Source: JAODBJ01 sp963782465
GTDB lineage: Bacteria > Actinomycetota > Acidimicrobiia > IMCC26256 > PALSA-610
Length of the DNA stretch: 64,000 bases
NCBI GenBank assembly: GCA_963782465.1
Contig: CAWAJR010000003.1
Location: forward strand, 620,001-684,000
Direction of reading: 5' to 3'
The notes under the pieces were generated by a model. That model did not search any database, was not told where the DNA came from, and worked only from the letters and a program-made list of their open reading frames with translations. A program made the position numbers and the translations under genes. Shown here piece after piece: positions 39,003 to 48,113 of this stretch; the stretch's first letter is position 1; each line of letters starts with the position of its first letter.

Positions 39003-39761
39003 CTACTCGCCCGCGACGAGCAGCCGGTATCCCTCGTCGTGCTCGGTCAGCGCGCGGAGGTGGCCGTACTTGGCGTCCCACGCACCCGACGCGAGGTCGC
39101 GGCGGAGCAGTTCGGTCTTGCGCCGGCGCACTTCCGGATCGATCTGGGCGAACGACGACATGCCCGCCTGGACGGCGGGGTCGAGGTAGGCCTCGGGACG
39201 GTTCCAGAACGCGGAACCGAAGCCGTCGGTGCAGCCGGCGCCGATCGGGACGACCTCGATGGACCGGACGTCGAACAGGGCGCGCAACCGCTGCTCCCCC
39301 GGCGCGTCGCGTTCGCTCTGCACGGGGACGAACTCCGGGAAGTAGTCGGTGACGAGCCAGAACGCGTGGGAGTACTCCGGTTCGAAGAAGAACACGACCT
39401 GCCGGGGCGCGACGCGCCGCAGTTCGGCGACGCCTCGCTCGACATCGCGCCAGTGGTGCAGGGTGAGCGTGGCCATCGCGGCGTCGAACCGACCGTCGGC
39501 GAACGGGAGCGCCTCGGCGACGGCCCGCACCGCCGGTGCCGCGTCGGGTGCGCGCTGGTCGATCATCGTGGACGACGGTTCGACCGCGACGACCTCGCGA
39601 TCGGGCGGCTCGTAGGAGCCCGTGCCCGCGCCGACGTTGACGACCCGCCGCGCGTCACCGAGCGCCGCCACGATCCTCGCCTCGATGTGCGGGTCGGCCC
39701 GGCGCGTTCGCGAGTACGTGCGGCCGATCTCGTCGTACTTCGTGCTGCTCACGGCGGTCAC
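39003..39761 (-). CDS. Class I SAM-dependent methyltransferase
   Basis: About 252 residues from GTG 39761 (GTG 39752 also possible), overlapping ribH as GTGA. YDEIGRTYSRTRRADPHIEA opens the protein; motif I is VVNVGAGTGSYEPPDREVVA, then EPSSTMIDQRAP, ALPFADGRFDAAMATLTLHH and ELRRVAPRQVVFF. Typical of Methyltransf_11 members annotated as ubiquinone/menaquinone-type methylases, but the substrate is unknown. Co-transcribed at the end of the rib operon. Confidence 0.87.
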   Translation of the reverse strand: MTAVSSTKYDEIGRTYSRTRRADPHIEARIVAALGDARRVVNVGAGTGSYEPPDREVVAVEPSSTMIDQRAPDAAPAVRAVAEALPFADGRFDAAMATLTLHHWRDVERGVAELRRVAPRQVVFFFEPEYSHAFWLVTDYFPEFVPVQSERDAPGEQRLRALFDVRSIEVVPIGAGCTDGFGSAFWNRPEAYLDPAVQAGMSSFAQIDPEVRRRKTELLRRDLASGAWDAKYGHLRALTEHDEGYRLLVAGE

Positions 39762-40231
39762 CGCAGCTGGCGCAGCAGCGTCACCATCTCGATCGCCGCG
39801 AGCGCAGCCTCTTCGCCCTTGTGCCCGACGCTTCCACCAGTGCGCGCGAACGCCTGGTCGACGTCGTCGGTGGTGAGCACACCGAACACGACGGGAATGT
39901 CGGTTTCGAGCGCGACGCGCATGATCCCCGCCGCCGATTCGCTGGCGACGAACTCGAAGTGCGGGGTCTCGCCCCGGATGACCGCGCCCAGGCAGATCAC
40001 CGCGTCGACATGACGGTTGTGGGTGAGTTGCTTCGCGATCAGCGGCACTTCGAACGCGCCCGGCACCCACACGACGGTGAGGTGATCTTCACTCACCCCG
40101 TGATCTCGCAGCGTCTGCTCGGCCCCTTCGAGCAGCTTCTCGGTGACGTCGCGGTTGTAGCGCGCGACCACGACACCGAAGCGCATCCCGCTCGCGTCGA
40201 GGTCGCTGTCGCCGATACTGAATCGTCCCAT
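39758..40231 (-). CDS. ribH: 6,7-dimethyl-8-ribityllumazine synthase
   Basis: Penultimate riboflavin step. 157 residues from ATG 40231 (overlaps the ribBA stop by 1 bp). Motifs: VVVARYNRDVTEKLLEGA, WVPGAFEVPL, CLGAVIRGETPHFEFVASES and VLTTDDVDQAFARTGG. It works with RibE, usually as a 60-mer shell or a pentamer. Confidence 0.97.
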   Translation of the reverse strand: MGRFSIGDSDLDASGMRFGVVVARYNRDVTEKLLEGAEQTLRDHGVSEDHLTVVWVPGAFEVPLIAKQLTHNRHVDAVICLGAVIRGETPHFEFVASESAAGIMRVALETDIPVVFGVLTTDDVDQAFARTGGSVGHKGEEAALAAIEMVTLLRQLR

Positions 40232-41462
40232 CAGCTCCCACCCAGGCCTTCGTCGTCGATGTCGAGGAGGTGGCCGAGCTTCTTCTGCTTGGCCCGCAGG
40301 TACGCGATGTTCTCCTGCGTCGGCGTCGTGCGCAGCGGGACCCGTTCGACGATCTCGAGCCCGTACCCCTCGATGCCGCCGTACTTCGCGGGGTTGTTCG
40401 ACATCAGTCGCATCGTCGTCACCCCCAGGTCGACCAGGATCTGCGCGCCGATACCGTATTCGCGCGAGTCGGCCGGGAAGCCCAACTCGAGGTTCGCCTC
40501 GACCGTGTCGCGCCCTTGTTCCTGCAGCTGGTAGGCCCGCAGTTTGTGCCCGAGCCCGATCCCGCGCCCTTCGTGGCCACGCAGGTACACAACGACGCCT
40601 TCGCCGAGCCGCGCGACCCGTTCGAGTGCTTCCTGCAACTGCTCGCCGCAGTCGCAGCGCATCGACCCGAACACGTCGCCGGTGAGGCATTCGGAGTGGA
40701 CGCGCACGAGCACGTTCTGCTTGCCCGCGACTTCGCCCTTCACGAAGGCGACGTGCTCGGTGCCGTCGAGCAACGACTCGAACACGTGGGCGACGAAGTC
40801 GCCGTGCGGGGTCGGGATGCGCGCTTCGGAGACGCGGCGCACGAGCTTCTCGCGGTGGCGGCGGTAGCGGATGAGGTCGGCGATGGTGACGAGCACGAGG
40901 CCGTGGTCGTCGGCGAACCGTTCCAGGTCGGTGAGGCGTTTCATCGTGCCGTCGTCGTTCACGATTTCGGCGAGCACACCGGCCGGGAAGCAACCGGCCA
41001 TCCACGCGAGGTCGACGGCGGCCTCGGTGTGGCCGGCCCGCTTGAGCACCCCGCCTTCGCGGTAGCGCAGCGGGAAGATGTGCCCGGGCGCGCGAGGTCG
41101 CCGGCGCGCGTCTCCGCGTCGATCATCGAACGCACGGTCGCGGCGCGGTCGGCGGCCGAGATCCCCGTCGTCGTGCCCTGGCGCGCGTCGACCGAGACCG
41201 TGAACGCGGTCCGCTGCGTCTCGGTGTTGGCGTCGCCCGAGACCATCAGCGGGAGGTTCAGCTCATCGAGGCGGCTGCCTTCCATCGGGAGGCAGATGAC
41301 GCCGCTCGTGTAGCGGATCATGAAGGCCATCTTCTCGGCGGTCATCTTCTCGGCCGCGATGATGAGGTCGCCCTCGTTCTCGCGGTCTTCATCGTCGACG
41401 ACGACAACGAGCTCACCGCGCCGGATGGCGTCGATTGCCCGTTCAACGGTGTCGAAGGTCAT
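40231..41462 (-). CDS. ribBA: 3,4-dihydroxy-2-butanone 4-phosphate synthase / GTP cyclohydrolase II (one-base frameshift)
   Basis: Supplies both branches of riboflavin synthesis. The RibB domain begins MTFDTVERAIDAIRRGELVV (ATG 41462) and contains VVDDEDRENEGDLIIAAEKM and RTAFTVSVDARQGTTTGISA. After DAETRAGDLARPG the reading must shift one frame to continue HIFPLRYREGGVLKRAGHTE and the RibA domain, with zinc site CLTGDVFGSMRCDCGEQ and GRGIGLGHKLRAY. The 1232-bp span is one short of whole codons. One missing C near 41,085 (CCGGGC-CACATC) would restore it. Overlaps ribE (ATGA) and ribH. Confidence 0.93.
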
Positions 41463-42079
41463 GGTTGTGCTTCCCTTCGCGGGCCACCTTGGGCCGGCAT
41501 GAGTTTTTCGACGTACTTCGCGATCAGGTCCGCTTCGAGGTTGACGGTCGCGCCGGGCGGCTTCGTCCCGAGCGTCGTGACCGCGAGGGTGTGCGGGATC
41601 ACCGCGATCGTGAAGTCGTCGGCGGCCACACCCGCGATCGTGAGGCTGATGCCGTCGACGGTGATGGAGCCCTTCTCGACCACGTACCGCAACACGTCGG
41701 CCGGCGCGGCCACCCGGACGCGCGCCGAGCCGTCGGGCTGTGGCGCGATCTCGTCGATGCGGCCGACCCCGTCGACGTGGCCCTGCACGAGGTGACCGCC
41801 GAGCCGGTCGGCGAGGCGCACCGGCCGCTCGAGGTTCACCGGGTCGCCCGGGGCGAGGGCACCCAGGTTGGTGCGGTCGAGCGTCTCGATGACGGCGTCG
41901 GCCGCCCACACGCCGTCCGAGAAGTCGACGACGGTGAGGCAGCAACCGTTGACCGCGATCGATGCGCCGAGCTCGACGTCTTCGAGCACGCGCTTGGCTT
42001 CGATCTCGAGCCGCGCCCCGCCGTCGTTCGGCGTGACCGCGCGCACCCGGCCGAGTTCTTCGACGATGCCGGTGAACAT
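41459..42079 (-). CDS. ribE: Riboflavin synthase, alpha chain
   Basis: Dismutates two lumazines to riboflavin. 206 residues from ATG 42079: MFTGIVEELGRVRAV, NGCCLTVVDFSDGVWAADAV, VNLERPVRLADRLGGHLVQG and the second lumazine-binding repeat GSITVDGISLTIAGV. The two repeats (about 1-95, 96-195) are both present. Between ribD (1-bp overlap) and ribBA (ATGA). Confidence 0.97.
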   Translation of the reverse strand: MFTGIVEELGRVRAVTPNDGGARLEIEAKRVLEDVELGASIAVNGCCLTVVDFSDGVWAADAVIETLDRTNLGALAPGDPVNLERPVRLADRLGGHLVQGHVDGVGRIDEIAPQPDGSARVRVAAPADVLRYVVEKGSITVDGISLTIAGVAADDFTIAVIPHTLAVTTLGTKPPGATVNLEADLIAKYVEKLMPAQGGPRREAQP

Positions 42080-43197
42080 CAGGTACTCCCCTTCCCGTCC
42101 GGGGCGTATTCGAGGCGGACGTCGTCGCCGAGCGCCCGGGCCGAGACGAGCTGCCAGCGTGTGAAGCCGCCGATGGTCTCGGGCCCGTCGATCCCGTAGC
42201 CCGGCAGCGCTCGGGTGCCGAGGACCCCGGGTGCGACGTAGGCGACGATCCGATCGGCGAGACCGGCCCGCAGCAGCTCGCCGTGCAGGGTCGGGCCTCC
42301 TTCGACCATCGCCTGCAGCACGTCGAGCCGGCCGAGCAGGTCGAGCACGGCGCGCAGGTCGGGCTCGGGGCCGTCGGGCGCGGGGTCGACGACATCGACC
42401 TTCGCGCCGGCGGCCCGCCAGGCGTCGACCGCCTGTACGCCGGCGCGCTCGGTGGTGACGACGAGGGTCGGCGCCAGGCTCGTGTCGAACAGCGGACCCT
42501 CGGCCGGGACCCGACCGGCCGCGTCGAGCACGACCCGCAGTGGCGGCGTGCGCGGTGCCGCCGACGCGTCGCGCACCGTGAGCGCGGGACGATCGGCGAG
42601 CGCGGTACCCGCACCGACGACGATCGCCTGCGAGTCGGCGCGCAGCTCGTGCGCGTCGGCGCGGGCTTCCTCGCCGGTGATCCACCGCGACGAACCGTCG
42701 GCGGCGGCGACCCGGCCGTCGAGGCTCGTCGCGACCTTCAGCACGCAGTAGGCGCGCCCGGTGCGACGGTGATGCAGGTAGGGCGCGAGCAGCTCGGCCG
42801 CGTCACGACGGTGGCCGTCGGGCGCGAGGTCGACGGCGACGCCCGCGTCGCGCAGGCGGGCGATGCCGCGACCCGCGACGCGCTCGTCGGCATCTTCGAG
42901 CGCGACGACCACCCGGGCGATTCCCGCCGCGACCAGCGCGTCGGCGCACGGACCGGTACGACCGTGGTGCGCGCAGGGTTCGAGGGTCACATAGGCCGTC
43001 GCGCCACGGGCGCGCTCACCGGCGGCGCGCAGCGCCTGGATCTCGGCATGGTCGCCGCCCGGAGGTTGGGTCGCACCCTCGCCGACGACCTCGCCGTCGC
43101 GCACCAGCACGGCGCCGACCCACGGGTTCGGAGCGGTGCGACGGCGCGCGGTCGCGGCAAGCCGGAGCGCTCGCTCCATCGCCTCGTCGTCGCGCAC
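42079..43197 (-). CDS. ribD: Bifunctional pyrimidine deaminase / reductase of riboflavin synthesis
   Basis: 372 residues from GTG 43197. The N-terminal deaminase has the zinc motif GDHAEIQAL and EPCAHHGRTGPCADAL (about 45-90). The C-terminal reductase (from about 150) has YCVLKVATSLDGRVAA, SSRWITG and VEGGPTLHGELLRAGL. First structural gene after the FMN riboswitch. Confidence 0.97.
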   Translation of the reverse strand: MRDDEAMERALRLAATARRRTAPNPWVGAVLVRDGEVVGEGATQPPGGDHAEIQALRAAGERARGATAYVTLEPCAHHGRTGPCADALVAAGIARVVVALEDADERVAGRGIARLRDAGVAVDLAPDGHRRDAAELLAPYLHHRRTGRAYCVLKVATSLDGRVAAADGSSRWITGEEARADAHELRADSQAIVVGAGTALADRPALTVRDASAAPRTPPLRVVLDAAGRVPAEGPLFDTSLAPTLVVTTERAGVQAVDAWRAAGAKVDVVDPAPDGPEPDLRAVLDLLGRLDVLQAMVEGGPTLHGELLRAGLADRIVAYVAPGVLGTRALPGYGIDGPETIGGFTRWQLVSARALGDDVRLEYAPDGKGST

Positions 43198-43269
43198 GGC
43201 ACGCTCCTTCGGTGCCCGTCGAGGTTGCGCGCGAACGATGAGACAGGCGTACCGGGGTACGCCGTCCTC

Positions 43270-43410
43270 CTTCGCCCTCTCCCATCCGGACTCTTACCGT
43301 CGGCCCAGGACTCGCACCTGGTCGGCGCACGACTGGCGGCCGTGCGTTCGCGGGCTCCCGGGTTGCACCCGGTTACCGCCGGTCGGGACTTACACCCATA
43401 CCCCGAGGGC
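43270..43410 (-). ncRNA. FMN riboswitch (RFN element)
   Basis: Transcribed strand: GGGTGTAAGTCCCGACCGGC then GGT near the 5' side, the variable P3 arm, and GTAAGAGTCCGGATGGGAGA then GGG at the 3' side; these are the conserved J-regions of the FMN aptamer. It ends about 70 nt before the ribD start, so FMN would probably control translation initiation or termination in that stretch. No T-rich terminator is visible, which favours ribosome-site sequestration. Confidence 0.95.
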
Positions 43411-43419
43411 TCTGTTTGT

Positions 43420-43451
43420 ACTGGTTTTGTTGACCGTTGGGTCAAGCGTAA
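43420..43451 (-). promoter_or_regulatory. Candidate rib operon promoter
   Basis: On the minus strand CTTGACC is followed after 19 bp by TACAAA, shortly before the riboswitch begins. The -35 is good, the spacer long and the -10 weak. The stretch is also AT-rich compared with its surroundings. Confidence 0.35.
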
Positions 43452-43513
43452 CACCGCGCCGGTGAAAATTGCAACGCGTTTCAATTTTGGCGGCGCGTGC
43501 CAGACTGCGCCCT

Positions 43514-44026
43514 GTGTACGTGGTCGTGACCGGCCTCCCCGGCAGCGGCAAGACGACGCTGGCGGCGCCGCTCGCGGCCCGGCTCGGCGTCGCGCTGCTG
43601 GCGAAGGACACGATCAAAGAGACGTTGTGGGACACCCTCGGCGCCGGCGACCGCGACTGGTCGCAGCGGCTGGGCGGGGCGAGCATGGACCTGCTGTGGG
43701 AACTCGCGGCGGCAGCGCCGGGCGCGGTGATCGACGCGTTCATCCACCGCGACCACCAGGCGGGCTTGGCTGCGCTCGCCGAGCGCGCGCCGGTCGCCGA
43801 GGTGCACTGCGCCTGCCCGCCCGACGTTGCCCGCGACCGCTACGCGCGCCGGCGCCGGCACCCCTGCCACTTCGACACCGACCAGCTCGCCGATCGCTGG
43901 GACACCTGGGTCGCGATCGACGCGGAGCCGCTCGGCGTCGGCCCGCTGCTCCGGGTCGACACCACGGCCGCCGTCGACCTCGCCGCGGTCGCCGGCTGGG
44001 TACAGGCGTCGATAGCTATCGCATAG
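43514..44026 (+). CDS. P-loop kinase-like ATPase
   Basis: 170 residues from GTG 43514. It begins YVVVTGLPGSGKTTLAAPLA, a Walker A loop, and continues with LAKDTIKETLWDTLG, a lid-like helix, VIDAFIHRDHQ and RYARRRRHPCHFD. Resembles AAA_33/zeta-toxin-like or adenylylsulfate-kinase-type small-molecule kinases; no partner antitoxin is visible nearby. Function unknown. Transcribed toward moaB, with an inverted repeat across its stop codon. Confidence 0.75.
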   Translation: MYVVVTGLPGSGKTTLAAPLAARLGVALLAKDTIKETLWDTLGAGDRDWSQRLGGASMDLLWELAAAAPGAVIDAFIHRDHQAGLAALAERAPVAEVHCACPPDVARDRYARRRRHPCHFDTDQLADRWDTWVAIDAEPLGVGPLLRVDTTAAVDLAAVAGWVQASIAIA

Positions 44027-44041
44027 CGAGAGCTATCGACG
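44007..44041. terminator. Inverted repeat between convergent genes
   Basis: CGTCGATAGCT and AGCTATCGACG, 11-bp perfect arms with a 13-nt loop, spanning the kinase stop codon and 8 bp from the moaB stop. There is no T-tract on either side. It is likely a bidirectional terminator or mRNA 3'-end stabiliser. Confidence 0.5.
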
Positions 44042-44048
44042 CACGGGG

Positions 44049-44537
44049 TCAGTGGGGGCGGCCGCCGGCCAGGAGGTCGAGGGCGTGCGGCACCGCGGGC
44101 AGGATGACCTCGAGGCCTTCGACGGCCCCGCTCGAGCTGCCGGGCAGGTTGCACACCAGCGCGGCGCCGATCGTGCCGGCGACGGCACGCGACAGCATCC
44201 CGAAGCCGCGGCCGCCCGCATCGCTCTCGCGCCGGATCGCCTCGACGAAGCCGGGCACCTCACGTTCGATCGCCGCTCGCGTGCCCTCCGGCGTGAGGTC
44301 GCGCGGCCCGAAGCCGGTCCCGCCCGTCGTCACGATGAGCCCCGCGAAACCGGTCGCCAGGGCGCGCAGCGCCGAAGCGACGGATTCCACGCCGTCGGCG
44401 ACGACGCGATGCTCGAGGACGACGTAGCCGGCCTCGGTGAGCCGCTCGGCGAGCGCGCGGCCCGACGTGTCGTCTCGCACACCCGCCGCGACCCCGTCGG
44501 AGACGGTGAGCACCTTCGCCGGCGCGGCGACCGTCAC
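44049..44537 (-). CDS. moaB: Molybdenum cofactor biosynthesis protein (MogA/MoaB family)
   Basis: 162 residues from GTG 44537, overlapping the rpe stop as GTGA. Core: VLTVSDGVAAGVRDDTSGRA, the GG motif in LIVTTGGTGFGPRDLTPEGT, and AGTIGAALVCNLPGSSSGAV. The family adenylates molybdopterin or binds it; MoaB and MogA cannot be told apart here. No other moa or moe gene is in the window. Confidence 0.88.
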   Translation of the reverse strand: MTVAAPAKVLTVSDGVAAGVRDDTSGRALAERLTEAGYVVLEHRVVADGVESVASALRALATGFAGLIVTTGGTGFGPRDLTPEGTRAAIEREVPGFVEAIRRESDAGGRGFGMLSRAVAGTIGAALVCNLPGSSSGAVEGLEVILPAVPHALDLLAGGRPH

Positions 44538-45196
44538 CCCGAGCCCCACGCGGCGGCACGCATCTCCCGGACCGCGACCGCCGGATCGGCCTGCCCGAAG
44601 ACGCCCGTACCCGACACGAGGATGTCGACACCGGCATCGGCCGCGAGCCGCGCGTTGTCGATCTTGATGCCGCCGTCGATCTCGATCTCGACGGCGAGAC
44701 CCCGTTCGTCGATGATGCGGCGCGCCGCCCGGACCTTGTCGAGCACGCTCGCGATGAACGGCTGGCCGCCGAAACCGGTGCGCACGCTCATCACCAGGAG
44801 CACGTCGATCTCACCGAGGAACGGCTCGACCTCGCGGAACGGGGTCTCGGGTTCGAGGGTCAGCCCGGCGCGCATCCCGAGGGCGCGGATCTGTTCGAGC
44901 AACGGGCGCGGGTCGCCCAACTCGACGTGCACCGTGCAACCGTCGGCACCGGCATCGGCGAAGTCGCGCAGCAAGACCTGCGGGTTCGAGACCATCAGGT
45001 GGCAGTCGAGGTGCAGATCGGTGTGCTTGCGGATCGCCTTCACGACCGGCGGGCCGATCGTGAGGTTCGGCACGTAATGGCCGTCCATGCAGTCGACGTG
45101 GAGGAGGTCGGCGTCGGCGGCGACGCGCTCGATGTCGGCCGCGAGGTTGGCGAAGTCGGCGGCGAGGATCGACGGGGCGATCTTCCGGGCGGTCAT
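44534..45196 (-). CDS. rpe: Ribulose-phosphate 3-epimerase
   Basis: Interconverts ribulose-5-P and xylulose-5-P in the pentose phosphate pathway. 220 residues, TIM barrel: APSILAADFANLAADIERV, LHVDCMDGHYVPNLTIGPPV, LDCHLMVSNP, LVMSVRTGFGGQPFI and EIDGGIKIDNARLAADAGVD. It follows rsmB on the same strand, a common arrangement. Confidence 0.97.
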   Translation of the reverse strand: MTARKIAPSILAADFANLAADIERVAADADLLHVDCMDGHYVPNLTIGPPVVKAIRKHTDLHLDCHLMVSNPQVLLRDFADAGADGCTVHVELGDPRPLLEQIRALGMRAGLTLEPETPFREVEPFLGEIDVLLVMSVRTGFGGQPFIASVLDKVRAARRIIDERGLAVEIEIDGGIKIDNARLAADAGVDILVSGTGVFGQADPAVAVREMRAAAWGSG

Positions 45197-45295
45197 CGAC
45201 GGCGAGGCTACCGATGGCGCGCCCGGCGAGGGGTGACGAACTGCGCCACGGACGGCAGGCGACGGCGGGCGGCCGGGCGCCGGCGGGCGGGCCGG

Positions 45296-46598
45296 CTACC
45301 GGGGCGCTTCCAGGACGAGCACGAACATCCCGTCGGTGCCCGCGTCGTGCGGGAGCACCAACGCGCCACGACCGTGCACCCGCCACGGCGCGCCGGGCGG
45401 GTCGAGCGCGCGGAAACCGTCGAGCTCGCTTGCGGCGAAGTCGTCGATGCCGATGCGTCTCGGCGTTCGTCACCGTGCACACGCTGTAGACGAGCCGGCC
45501 GGCGGGCCGCACCAGTGCGGCCGCGCGAGCGAGCAGCACCCGCTGCAGCGCCGCGAGTTCGCCGATGTCGCGCTCGGTCACCCGCCAGCGCGCGTCGGCC
45601 CGGCGGCGCAACACGCCGAGGCCGCTGCACGGCGCGTCGAGGAGGGCCCGGTCGAAGGTCTTCGGGGCGAACGGCGCCGACGCGGCGTCGGCCACGATCG
45701 GGACCACACTCGCCAACCCGAGACGCGCCGCGGCCTCCCACACCATCTGGACGCGCCCGGCGTGCAGGTCGGACGCGACGACGAGCCCGTCGTCGCGCAT
45801 CGCCTCGGCCGCCGCGGTCGCCTTGCCCCCGGGCGCGGCGGCGAGATCGGCGACGCGCTCACCCGGTTGAGGGTCGAGGCAGCGCACGACCGCCTGGCTC
45901 GCCTGGTCCTGGGGCGTCGCCGCCCCCTCTCGTACCGCCGCGAGCGCAGATGGGTCGCGGGGCGCGTCGAGGACCAGCGCGTCGGGAACCAGCCGGCCCG
46001 GCGCCGAACCCACGCCGGCTTCGGCGACCCGCGCGGCAAGCGCCGCGCTCGTCGTGCGAAGCGGGTTCGGTCGAAGCGTCACCGAAGGGGCGACGTTGTC
46101 GATCTGCAACGTCGCGATCGTGTCGTCGCGACCGAACTGGTCGAGCAGCGTGCGCACCAGCCAATCGGGATGTGACGTCGCCGCCCCGAGTTCCCGGTCG
46201 GCGGTGCCGGCGTCGACTGCCGGCCACGCCGGGTGCTTCCGCGCGAGTCCGCGCAGCACGCCGTTGACGAACGGGCGGGCGCGCGGTGCGACCACTTCGA
46301 CCGTCTCCCCCACCGCCGCGTGGGGGGCGACACCGTCGAACAGTTGGAACGCGCCGAGCCGCAACGCGGCACGCACCGGCGGGTCGAGGTCGCGCAACGG
46401 CCGGTTCGACACGGTCGCGAGCGCGTCGTCGATGATGCGCTGCATCCTCACCGTGCCGTACACGAACGCAGTGACGGCAGCGCGATCGCGCGGCGCAAGG
46501 CCGGAGCGCCCGAGCAACTGCGGCAGCACGAGATGCGAGTACGCGCCGTCGTCGATGCGCACCAATGCTTCCAGCACGACAGCGCGCGACGACTTCAC
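45296..46598 (-). CDS. rsmB: 16S rRNA (cytosine-967-C5)-methyltransferase (frameshift near the 3' end)
   Basis: Begins GTG 46598 (KSSRAVVLEALVRIDDGAYS). The N-terminal NusB-like RNA-binding domain (about 1-140: VTAFVYGTVRMQRIIDDALA) is followed by the methyltransferase with LAAAPGGKATAAAEAMRDDG, the first Cys in LDAPCSGLGVLRRR and the catalytic Cys in YSVCTVTNAET. Shortly after NAET, near 45,457, the conserved C-terminus (IGIDDFAASELDGFRALDPP ... VLVLEAPR) continues in another frame, ending at 45296. The 1303-bp span has one base over, or lacks two. GTGA overlap with fmt. Confidence 0.9.
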
Positions 46599-47506
46599 GC
46601 GGAGGCTGCTTCGACGACGAGGGCACCGGGGATGCCGCGTCGCCACGCTCCGGCCGCCATCACCCGCTTGCCGGCCGGCTGAACTTCTTGGAGCACGAGC
46701 GCGCCGTTCACGGTGCCGAGCACCGCCGCGTCGTCGATCACACCGGACGCCGGGGCGGAACCGTCGCGCTCGGCCGCGATCGCCCGCAACACCTTGACCC
46801 GGCGACCGCCGGCGACCAGCCACGCGCCCGGCCGCGGGTTCCCCGCCCGCACGAGACGTTCGAGCGCCGGCGCGCCGCGCGCGGGGTCGAGGCGGAACTC
46901 GTCGATCTCGAGCTTGGCGGCATAGGTGGGCTCGCCGGCCTGCGGCTCGGGCGAGAGCGTGGGGATCACCTCGATCCGGTCGAGCAGCAATTGCGTTCCG
47001 AGATCGGTGAGGCGGGCGCGCAGTTCGCCGGCCGTCTCGTGGGCGCCGATCGTGACCGGCGCGGTCGCGTAGACCGGGCCGGTGTCGAGGCCGGCTTCGA
47101 TCCGCATGAGCGCGACGCCCGTTTCCTGGTCGCCGGCGAGGATCGCCCGCTCCACCGGCGCCGCGCCGCGCCAGCGCGGCAACAGCGAGAAGTGCATGTT
47201 CACGAAGCGATCCGGTACCACGTCGAGCAGGGTCGTGGGCAGCAGTTGGCCGAACGCGACGACAACCGCGAGATCGACGTTCGCGGCGCGGAGATCATCG
47301 ATGACTTCGCGCGCTTTCTCCGGCGTGCGTACCGTCAGCCCGAGTTCGACCGCCGCCGCCTTCACCGGGCTCGGCTGGGTCGCGCCACCTCTCCCACGCC
47401 GGCGGTCGGGCTGCGTCACCACGAGCGCGATGTCGTGGCCGGCGCCGACCAGCGCGCGCAACGGCACGACGGCGTCGGCGGGGCTGCCGAAGAAGGCGAG
47501 GCGCAT
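46595..47506 (-). CDS. fmt: Methionyl-tRNA formyltransferase
   Basis: Formylates initiator Met-tRNA. 303 residues: LAFFGSPADAVVPLRALVGA, DLAVVVAFGQLLPTTLL (folate site Asn/His region), the signature NMHFSLLPRWRGAAPVERAI, and a C-terminal OB domain (from about 205). The usual Asn-His-Asp catalytic set is accounted for only by HFSLLP and the later Asp. Works with the deformylase encoded 17 bp upstream. Confidence 0.96.
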   Translation of the reverse strand: MRLAFFGSPADAVVPLRALVGAGHDIALVVTQPDRRRGRGGATQPSPVKAAAVELGLTVRTPEKAREVIDDLRAANVDLAVVVAFGQLLPTTLLDVVPDRFVNMHFSLLPRWRGAAPVERAILAGDQETGVALMRIEAGLDTGPVYATAPVTIGAHETAGELRARLTDLGTQLLLDRIEVIPTLSPEPQAGEPTYAAKLEIDEFRLDPARGAPALERLVRAGNPRPGAWLVAGGRRVKVLRAIAAERDGSAPASGVIDDAAVLGTVNGALVLQEVQPAGKRVMAAGAWRRGIPGALVVEAASA

Positions 47507-47523
47507 GGGCGTCGACGCGACGG

Positions 47524-48045
47524 CTACAGCGCGTGCTTGCGGCCGCCGGGTGTGGTCACACCCATGCCCTGCTCACGCAGTTCCCGCAGGGCCTGTTTCC
47601 GCTGCGCCTTGTCGAGACGGTCGAGCATGAGGACACCGTCGAGATGGTCGATCTCGTGCTGGAACACGCGTCCAAGGAGTTCGTCGCCTTCGATGGTGAC
47701 GTCGTTCCCGTCGAGGTCATGCGCCTTCACGGTGACGAGCTTCGGGCGGACCATCTCGAACGCGAGGCCGGGCAGCGACAGGCAACCTTCCTCGTAGACC
47801 CATTCGCCGCTCGACTCGACCACCTCTGGATTGAGCAGGACGTGCGGGCCCTCGCCGATGTCGTACACGAAGAACCGTCGCTGGACGCCGACCTGAGGCG
47901 CCGCGAGACCGACGCCGGGTGCGTCGTACATCGTGTCGTACATGGCGTCGACCAGCTTCGCGAGCGCGCCGTCGACATCGGTGACCGGCGCGGCCGGGCG
48001 CTTGAGCACGGGGTCGCCGAAGACACGGATCTGGTGCGTGGCCAT
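47524..48045 (-). CDS. def: Peptide deformylase
   Basis: 173 residues. All three motifs are present: GVGLAAPQVG, EEGCLSLPG with the metal Cys, and FQHEIDHLDGV with the HExxH metal/catalytic site. It removes formyl from nascent chains. It directly precedes fmt; in most bacteria priA would lie just before it, but here a DUF222/HNH gene intervenes. Confidence 0.97.
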   Translation of the reverse strand: MATHQIRVFGDPVLKRPAAPVTDVDGALAKLVDAMYDTMYDAPGVGLAAPQVGVQRRFFVYDIGEGPHVLLNPEVVESSGEWVYEEGCLSLPGLAFEMVRPKLVTVKAHDLDGNDVTIEGDELLGRVFQHEIDHLDGVLMLDRLDKAQRKQALRELREQGMGVTTPGGRKHAL

Positions 48046-48088
48046 CGAGGAAGGTTAACCAGCGCGGGCGGTGATCCCTTCCCCGGGG

Positions 48089-48104
48089 CGTCCCCGCGGG
48101 GACG
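48089..48104. repeat. 16-bp palindrome downstream of the HNH gene (copy 1)
   Basis: CGTCCCCGCGGGGACG, a perfect self-complementary 16-mer, nine bases beyond the HNH gene stop. An identical copy sits at 49440-49455, upstream of the same gene. Flanks outside the 16 bp differ apart from a partial extension to the right. Confidence 0.9.
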
Positions 48105-48113
48105 CCCGCGCCA

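Noticed and set aside
43514..44026. Zeta toxin of a toxin-antitoxin pair
   Set aside because: Only the P-loop kinase fold is shared; no small antitoxin gene lies upstream, where the FMN riboswitch promoter region is found instead.
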